Assembly: GCA_964547525.1 (NCBI GenBank)
Contig: CAZJOD010000026.1
Location: 1 to 28,892 of the forward strand
Direction of reading: 5' to 3'
Source of the DNA: CAZJOD01 sp964547525
Lineage (GTDB): Bacteria; Bacillota; Clostridia; JAAYHZ01
Length of the DNA: 28,892 nt
In this document: one piece after another, positions 24,292-28,892 of the stretch
How the letters are laid out: each line of letters starts with the position of its first letter
How positions within the stretch are numbered: the first letter of the stretch is position 1
Translations under genes and position numbers: made by a program
Notes under the pieces: generated by a model
The model's database searches: none
The model's input: only the letters and a program-made list of their open reading frames with translations
What the model was told of the DNA's origin: nothing

Positions 24292-24320
24292 ATCATAACA
24301 CCAAATAAAACTACAATCAA
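24292..24320 (-). promoter_or_regulatory. Promoter of the hisS leader
   Basis: Minus strand reads TTGATT (24315-24320), a 17-nt spacer, TATGAT (24292-24297), with the predicted start near 24285, about 23 nt before the leader-peptide ATG. Confidence 0.75.
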
Positions 24321-24466
24321 TATTTTTTAAGTTATTTCGGTCTTTATGCCGGTATACAGTCAAAACCCCAGAATATAACCTTACTCACAAATAACATCCT
24401 CAAATTTATATTTAATCCTCCATTGAACAATCCGTTACATTCTAATGCGCCATTTGCCCGGCTGTA

Positions 24467-25357
24467 TCAAGGATTATTCCCTTCAAGGGGCGACTTAATA
24501 TTATAACATTGTTTCACTTTCTCAAACAATAACGGCAATATCTGTGGATATGTCAATTCTTCAGGATATGTATCGAACAAAGCAACTTCACCCATCTCAC
24601 TATCGGGCATACTTGAAAGTTCAGCTATTTCCGCAATATAAGCCTGGACATTTGAAAAATCTGATGGAGTATGAACCGAATAATCAAATATAGGACGAAT
24701 TTCAAAGCTAATTGCGCCGGTCTCCTCGTACAACTCTCGTTTTGCTGCCTCAAGTGCTGTTTCGCCGATTTCAATATGCCCGCCCGCTGTTTCCCATGTT
24801 GTGCGCTCTTTGTGTTTGCTATATAGCCACTTGTCACGGTACCTGGCAAATATCACGACAAAACGATAATATTTTAAATAACCAAGGTCATATATGCGTA
24901 CATCAATATCAGTACGTTTAAAAAACATTGTTGTCCATATGTCATAACCATTTCGAGTATAGAACTCTCGGATTGCATCGGCATCCTTTGTTGCCGAGGT
25001 TATGAAAATGTGCTTTAATCCGTTTTCATATGCCTTCTTCTCGACAAGTGCTAACAGCTTTTCACCGATTTTATTGCCGCGGTATTCTTTTCTGATATAT
25101 AAATCATTAACCCTGAGGAAATCTGCACCTCTCGGAAATAGATTGTATTCATTATTACCAACAACCTCGGCAGTGATATATCCGATAACCTTTTCACCTT
25201 CCACTGCAATATAAAAATAGTCATTAATATATCCAAGTATGTCCTCTTCGGTTTCGTTGACAACACCATAGGTGATGTTTTCATACACCCATGTATGCTG
25301 CAATTCCAAAACAGTATACGTATACTCACGTGTAAATTGTTTACATGTAATGTTCAT
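24467..25357 (-). CDS. GNAT acetyltransferase-NUDIX hydrolase fusion
   Basis: A 296-residue two-domain protein. Residues 1 to about 150 are a GNAT domain with motif A VNDLYIRKEYRGNKIGEKLL (83-102) and motif B HIFITSATKDADAIREFY, then RNGYDIWTTMFFKR. From about 165 a NUDIX domain follows: RFVVIFARYRDKWLYSK and a perfect Nudix box, G193 to E199, R207-E208, E211-E212, G214. An additional tail carries EMGEVALFDTYPEELTYPQI. The NUDIX half is closely similar to the truncated NUDIX part of the phosphoesterase fusion at 3734. Substrates are unknown; the fusion suggests two steps on one small molecule. ATG 25357 follows AAAGGA; a GTG at 25360 is an alternative start. Confidence 0.85.
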   Translation of the reverse strand: MNITCKQFTREYTYTVLELQHTWVYENITYGVVNETEEDILGYINDYFYIAVEGEKVIGYITAEVVGNNEYNLFPRGADFLRVNDLYIRKEYRGNKIGEKLLALVEKKAYENGLKHIFITSATKDADAIREFYTRNGYDIWTTMFFKRTDIDVRIYDLGYLKYYRFVVIFARYRDKWLYSKHKERTTWETAGGHIEIGETALEAAKRELYEETGAISFEIRPIFDYSVHTPSDFSNVQAYIAEIAELSSMPDSEMGEVALFDTYPEELTYPQILPLLFEKVKQCYNIKSPLEGNNP

Positions 25358-25470
25358 CACAATATATTCCTTTCAATCCATCTTGCTACACCATACCGGA
25401 TGGGAAGTAAAAATCGTTTTTCCCCTGGTGCCTTTAACGGAATCCAATGGAATTCAATATAAAATTTCAT
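25357..25470 (-). CDS. Possible 37-residue ORF coupled to the GNAT-NUDIX gene
   Basis: Frame from ATG 25470, beginning MKFYIEFHWIPLKAPGEKRF and ending ARWIERNIL, with its TGA overlapping the next ATG as TGATG. That overlap would allow translational coupling. GAAGG is immediately before the ATG, too close for a good ribosome binding site, so this may be a remnant or chance. No family recognised. Confidence 0.3.
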   Translation of the reverse strand: MKFYIEFHWIPLKAPGEKRFLLPIRYGVARWIERNIL

Positions 25471-25505
25471 CCTTCAATGTGCTCGTGAGCTATGAATTTA
25501 AATAT

Positions 25506-25961
25506 TCATTTATATACAATCTCCCACGTTTCATCATTATTCCAGGAACCGAAGGCTTCATTGTATCCATCCTTAAAAAACATCGGTAAGTAATGATGAA
25601 AATCGTTTGTAGATTGTTGTGCTTTAAGTTCTTTGATACTTATCCAATAATTTTTACCCTCTTCCATTTCAGTAATAAGCTCACCTTTGAAATCAACTGT
25701 ATTATAGAGGAAAACAATGTAACGGTCAAATGTTTTGTTGTTACTCCAGTGAAAGGTGCCACAGGATTTAAGATTTTTTATATCAAGTCCTGTTTCTTCT
25801 TTTATTTCGCGAATTGCAGAGTCGACAAAGCTTTCACCTTCATCAACATGACCACCTGGGAAGGACAGACCTTTCCAGCTCTTTATTCTTTCTTGAACAA
25901 GTACTTTCCCCGTGGTTTTGTCTTGTATCATTACCATATTCGTAAGTTCTACTTTTGGCAT
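25506..25961 (-). CDS. NUDIX hydrolase (MutT/8-oxo-dGTPase-like)
   Basis: A 151-residue single NUDIX domain. The box is complete: G37 to E43 (GGHVDEGE), R51-E52, E55-E56 and G58. The N-terminus, ELTNMVMIQDKTTGKVLVQE then RIKSWKGLSFPGGH, is typical of MutT-like 8-oxo-dGTP diphosphatases, with SCGTFHWSNNKTFDRYIVFL after the box. It probably hydrolyses a modified nucleoside triphosphate, but family members vary widely. ATG 25961 has AAAGGAG. The start overlaps the end of the DUF218 gene by 13 nt, so the two are co-translated. Confidence 0.88.
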   Translation of the reverse strand: MPKVELTNMVMIQDKTTGKVLVQERIKSWKGLSFPGGHVDEGESFVDSAIREIKEETGLDIKNLKSCGTFHWSNNKTFDRYIVFLYNTVDFKGELITEMEEGKNYWISIKELKAQQSTNDFHHYLPMFFKDGYNEAFGSWNNDETWEIVYK

Positions 25962-26557
25962 TTCAAATACTCCTTTATATCTCCTACGAATTGATTACCA
26001 CAGCGTGTCAGCTCGCCAAGCACACGATCAATACCATATTCCTGCATATACCAATTATCACGAGTAATACCATAGCAATCAACCGGAACAATAAATAATT
26101 CGGCTTCGGGAAAGGCCAATTGATATAGCATCAAGCACCGTCTTGAATGAAAAGATTTACAGCATATTATCCCCTTTTTTATAACAAGACCTTTTTCATT
26201 TGTTGATTGCCGTGACATAAAAGCGTTATCCCTTGTATGACCGGATTTATCCTCACAGATTATAGAATCACGGGGAATACCGTTTTTTAGTAGTACATCG
26301 GTATAAAACTCGCACTCAGTTTTATACTCTTTATCATAAATATCAGTTTTTGATTTAACACCATTAAATTTCCCGCTTTTTACACCGACACCTCCGGACG
26401 GAAGTAATAAAGGTGCATATCCGTCATGATATAGTTTAACCGCTCTTTCGGGAATCTCAGGGAAAGAGCCGCCCGGCAAAAATATGATATCCACTTTTTG
26501 GGGTATATCAGATAAGAATATGTAATTTGTAATGTCTTCTATAATACGATTATCCAT
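25949..26557 (-). CDS. DUF218 (YdcF/SanA/ElyC-type) protein
   Basis: A 202-residue soluble DUF218 protein. Family features are DIIFLPGGSFPEIPERAVKL (23-42), DGYAPLLLPSGG with the SGG turn, ECEFYTDVLLKNGIPRDSII, the E/T/N signature EDKSGHTRDNAF and SFHSRRCLMLYQLAFP. It lacks the membrane segments of SanA or ElyC and so resembles cytosolic YdcF, reported to bind S-adenosylmethionine; the function of this one is unknown. The ribosome binding site is weak (GGTTGGG). It overlaps the downstream NUDIX gene by 13 nt. Confidence 0.82.
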   Translation of the reverse strand: MDNRIIEDITNYIFLSDIPQKVDIIFLPGGSFPEIPERAVKLYHDGYAPLLLPSGGVGVKSGKFNGVKSKTDIYDKEYKTECEFYTDVLLKNGIPRDSIICEDKSGHTRDNAFMSRQSTNEKGLVIKKGIICCKSFHSRRCLMLYQLAFPEAELFIVPVDCYGITRDNWYMQEYGIDRVLGELTRCGNQFVGDIKEYLKCQK

Positions 26558-26615
26558 TAATCAACCCAACCTTTCACACAGTTCGACGATTCCTCGTTTT
26601 AATCCAAGCATATAA

Positions 26616-26711
26616 CTAACTTTCCTGTACTAAAATCTCAATATTTACTACAATATCTTCCGTCCTTGTGCCTTCATTATTAATCAAAGAGCCGTTATTA
26701 TTATTCTCCAT
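26616..26711 (-). CDS. Doubtful 31-residue ORF
   Basis: Frame from ATG 26711 starting MENNNNGSLINNEGTRTEDI and ending LVQES. The nearest purine-rich stretch, AAAGGG, is too far upstream for a good ribosome binding site. It sits upstream of the DUF218 gene on the same strand. It may be the tail of a lost gene. Apart from this and the sigma promoter, the 26558-26968 gap shows nothing else. Confidence 0.25.
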   Translation of the reverse strand: MENNNNGSLINNEGTRTEDIVVNIEILVQES

Positions 26712-26901
26712 ATTAAAGTGATTTCCCTTTATATGTATCATAAATCGCTTTAGAGTTCACACCAAGGAAAATCTGTCGTTAAAATTTATGTTATATTTAT
26801 CAATAAGGATAACTGGTAATAGAATTTTGTTTATAACATATTCGTACAGGCAAAAGAAGATAGGATTATTTGTGTATTTGTACGAAAATAATAAAAAAAA
26901 C

Positions 26902-26930
26902 TTAACCGTTTCTCTTATTTTTCGACTATA
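26902..26930 (+). promoter_or_regulatory. ECF-type promoter of the sigma-factor gene
   Basis: TTAACCGTTT (26902-26911) and CGACTATA (26923-26930) match the general ECF pattern: an AAC-type -35 and a CGAC/CGTC -10, with 16 nt between AAC and CGAC. This suggests that the sigma factor reads its own promoter. Confidence 0.6.
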
Positions 26931-26968
26931 TTAATGAAGGTGCCTAAAAGAAAGGAATGGGGGTATAT

Positions 26969-28540
26969 ATGGAACATGAAACTATAAACAAGCTTATAAC
27001 AGAGAATATGAAAACAATACTTGGTTTTTCAATTTCACGTCTATCGGACAGGTACGAGGCGGAACACCTCGCATCTGATATCATATATGAAATATTGAAA
27101 TCGGCTCACAAACTGAAGGATGACAGTCGATTCTATGGGTATATGTGGAGAATTGCCGAGAATACATACGTTAATTACCTGCGGTCAAGAAAGAAGGATA
27201 AGACCATAGAAATCGACGAAGATTTCACCGATAACAGTTTATCTGTCCAGGATGAATTAGTGTTTGGAGAGGACCTGAACCGGCTGCGTCGGGAGCTTTC
27301 GCTTCTTTCCGAGTTATATCGGCAAGCTACTGTTTTGTATTACATGGAAAACCTCTCCTGCGGTCAGATTGCAGGAGAGCTGAATATTAGTACGGAGATG
27401 GTAAAGTATTATCTTTTCCGTGCGAGAAAAATTATGAGAGAAGGTATGGACATGGATAGAATATTCGGAGAAAAAAGTTATAATCCCAAAACATTTGAAA
27501 TTGATTTCTGGGGCACAAAAGCTGGTGACGATCATGAATATCGTGAATTTCAAAAGCGTAAAATCCGTGGAAATATATTACTTGCAGCTTATTATACACC
27601 TGTATCCGTGCAGGAACTTAGCATAGAACTCGGTGTTGCAGTAACATATCTTGAAGACGAATTAAATTTACTAATTAAGCGGCAATATCTTATATGCAAA
27701 AAAGGAAAGTATCTGACTAACATTCCGATATTTACAGCAGAATGTTCGAAAGAGATAGAAAAGAAAACCTATGAATTGGCTCATGATGCGGCGAAAAGGT
27801 TGTCGGAAACCTTTGACATTGAATTTGGTAATCAATTCGGTGATAAATTTCAAAATGAGAATTTACTTAGATGGCAAGGAATAATGTTTTGCAGTCATTT
27901 CTCACTTAATAAAAATAACTCTTATTTCGAAAAAGCATACGGTGGTCTTCCCAAAACCGGACCGTACAGTCTTGTTAACGGTGGCGGAGGGCACGGTTTC
28001 GTTTGGGGCAGAAGCTGCGACGGCACTGATAATAACGGTATAAAACGAGGGATATGCGGAGTCTATAACAATGTACCTTCACAAGACGGTAAAGGAAGTG
28101 TTATTGCATTTAATTTCAATCAGACAATAAACGGTCAGCATTTCATGACAAACATGGTCGATTCGATTGTATCCACCGCTATCGGTTGTTTCGAATCTCT
28201 TTCGAAAGAATGTAAAATGTGGATGGAAAAGTATGCGTATTCCATAAACGGTCATCCGAATTTTCCCTCATATTCAAACAATCAGTATGAAAGAATACCG
28301 TCTATGCTAAAAAACGGTATTGATATTTTCTCTGACCTCAACCATAAAACCTTCGAGATTGCCGGAAAGATAAGTGCAGACCATGCACCTGAACATATCC
28401 GCAAAACAGCAGAATACGTCGGCGCATTTGTATACCAATTCAACAGCCTTGATAATATTGTGTCCGAGTTGTTTGAGTACGGATGGTTGAAACCTGTAAG
28501 TGATACGGATAAGCCTGCGATGTGTGTGATAAAACATTAA
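26969..28540 (+). CDS. ECF sigma factor with a long C-terminal extension
   Basis: A 523-residue protein. Sigma region 2 spans about residues 10-75 (SDRYEAEHLASDIIYEILKS, then FYGYMWRIAENTYVNYLRSR). Region 4 spans about 95-155, with the helix-turn-helix CGQIAGELNISTEMVKYYLF then RARKIM. A normal ECF sigma ends near 180. Here about 370 residues follow: first a winged-helix-like part (YTPVSVQELSIELGVAVTYL, about 203-245), then a domain with Gly-rich GGGGHGFVWGR and many aromatic residues that I cannot assign. No membrane segment and no anti-sigma gene are seen downstream, so the extension may itself sense a signal. Of two in-frame ATGs, 26957 abuts AAAGGA, so 26969 with GGGGG and AAAGGA upstream is preferred. 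Confidence 0.85.
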   Translation: MEHETINKLITENMKTILGFSISRLSDRYEAEHLASDIIYEILKSAHKLKDDSRFYGYMWRIAENTYVNYLRSRKKDKTIEIDEDFTDNSLSVQDELVFGEDLNRLRRELSLLSELYRQATVLYYMENLSCGQIAGELNISTEMVKYYLFRARKIMREGMDMDRIFGEKSYNPKTFEIDFWGTKAGDDHEYREFQKRKIRGNILLAAYYTPVSVQELSIELGVAVTYLEDELNLLIKRQYLICKKGKYLTNIPIFTAECSKEIEKKTYELAHDAAKRLSETFDIEFGNQFGDKFQNENLLRWQGIMFCSHFSLNKNNSYFEKAYGGLPKTGPYSLVNGGGGHGFVWGRSCDGTDNNGIKRGICGVYNNVPSQDGKGSVIAFNFNQTINGQHFMTNMVDSIVSTAIGCFESLSKECKMWMEKYAYSINGHPNFPSYSNNQYERIPSMLKNGIDIFSDLNHKTFEIAGKISADHAPEHIRKTAEYVGAFVYQFNSLDNIVSELFEYGWLKPVSDTDKPAMCVIKH

Positions 28541-28550
28541 AACTAAGAAT

Positions 28551-28580
28551 AGCTACTTAGGATTATTCCTTTGTAGCTTT
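28551..28580 (+). terminator. Terminator-like hairpin after the sigma gene
   Basis: Stem AGCTAC-TT-AGGA / TCCT-TT-GTAGCT with a 4-nt loop, 11 nt after the stop at 28540, followed by a modest T-rich tract. Confidence 0.7.
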
Positions 28581-28623
28581 CATTAGTCAATACTTTTTAT
28601 GTCCATAAGAAGTTGGTATAATT

Positions 28624-28857
28624 TTATAGTAGCATCTCCATACATCGTTTCCGCCATAAATGCTCATAATCCTTATGCGACACAATCCTTTTAACAAGAT
28701 CTGTCGGATTATGTACATCTACCTCACCACACCACTTGATGTCCATCGCATAGGCGCACATGTCAAGCTCGTTTTCGTCCCAATATACCGGAACAGCTTC
28801 CCATCCTGCCAAATGCGCCGTCACCGATCGGGTATGACCATCGTAAGCGTCAAATAG
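28624..28857 (-). pseudogene. C-terminal part of a ParB-like domain protein, broken or cut at the window edge
   Basis: The minus strand reads LFDAYDGHTRSVTAHLAGWE, then VPVYWDENELDMCAYAMDIK and about 37 more residues to a stop at 28624. DGHTR followed by an alpha-helix and VPVYW is the core of ParB/Srx-type nucleotidase domains found in small stand-alone proteins. An in-frame TGA at 28858-28860 interrupts the frame upstream, and only 32 nt remain to the window edge. It could be a pseudogene or a frameshifted gene whose N-terminus lies outside the window. Confidence 0.5.
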
Positions 28858-28892
28858 TCAGTGTCTATGAATCATAGAAATCCTTTGATACA

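Noticed and set aside
24820..24860. Another copy of the promoter-like module (CACGGTACCTGGCAAATATC)
   Set aside because: It lies inside the NUDIX coding sequence, encodes conserved residues (FARYRDKW) and lacks the 18-nt spacer arrangement.
1..28892. CRISPR array, rRNA or tRNA genes
   Set aside because: No regularly spaced repeats and no rRNA or tRNA-like sequence was recognised on either strand.

Overview
The window looks like a chromosome segment (or scaffold from a metagenome assembly) of a low-GC Gram-positive anaerobe of the class Clostridia. The reasons are AT-rich intergenic DNA, strong AGGAGG-type ribosome binding sites, a T-box leader in front of argS, an XRE regulator with a TPR-like tail and an ECF sigma factor with a long C-terminal extension. 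A run of ten N at 12649-12658 marks a scaffold join. No rRNA, tRNA or CRISPR array was seen.

Region 1 (about 1-7125) is an accessory patch. After the XRE regulator, almost everything lies on the minus strand and consists of small stand-alone enzymes: a Nif3-like protein, a broken NUDIX hydrolase, a metallophosphoesterase fused to a truncated NUDIX domain, and an operon of an unrecognised protein, an HD-domain protein and a GNAT acetyltransferase. Four copies of a promoter-like module, each with an 18-nt spacer that is itself conserved, sit at gene boundaries in the same orientation. One copy was duplicated together with the first 80 codons of the phosphoesterase gene and is now joined to the tail of an IS605-type tnpB.

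Region 2 (about 7126-20303) is a glycan or amide catabolic island: a neutral-ceramidase-like hydrolase, a large glycosidase-like protein, a heparinase II/III-type lyase, a GH29 alpha-L-fucosidase, a URO-D-type methyltransferase-like protein, an M55 D-aminopeptidase-like protein and a beta-helix GH28-like protein. I see no signal peptide on any of them, so they probably act on imported oligosaccharides; no transporter lies in the window. The two heparinase open frames become one 1131-residue frame if the N gap is collapsed over a 7-nt overlap. A LacI-type palindrome lies in its leader.

Region 3 (about 20587-24320) holds two convergent aminoacyl-tRNA synthetase genes controlled in two different ways. 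argS has a T-box leader. hisS, which carries a 1-nt deletion, has what looks like a ribosome-mediated attenuator: an 18-residue leader peptide with four consecutive His codons, a pause stem that includes the last His codon, an antiterminator and a 16-bp terminator.

Region 4 (about 24467-28892) returns to small enzymes on the minus strand (a GNAT-NUDIX fusion, a NUDIX hydrolase, a DUF218/YdcF protein), then an ECF sigma factor with a roughly 370-residue extension behind an ECF-like promoter, and finally the tail of a ParB-like protein at the window edge.
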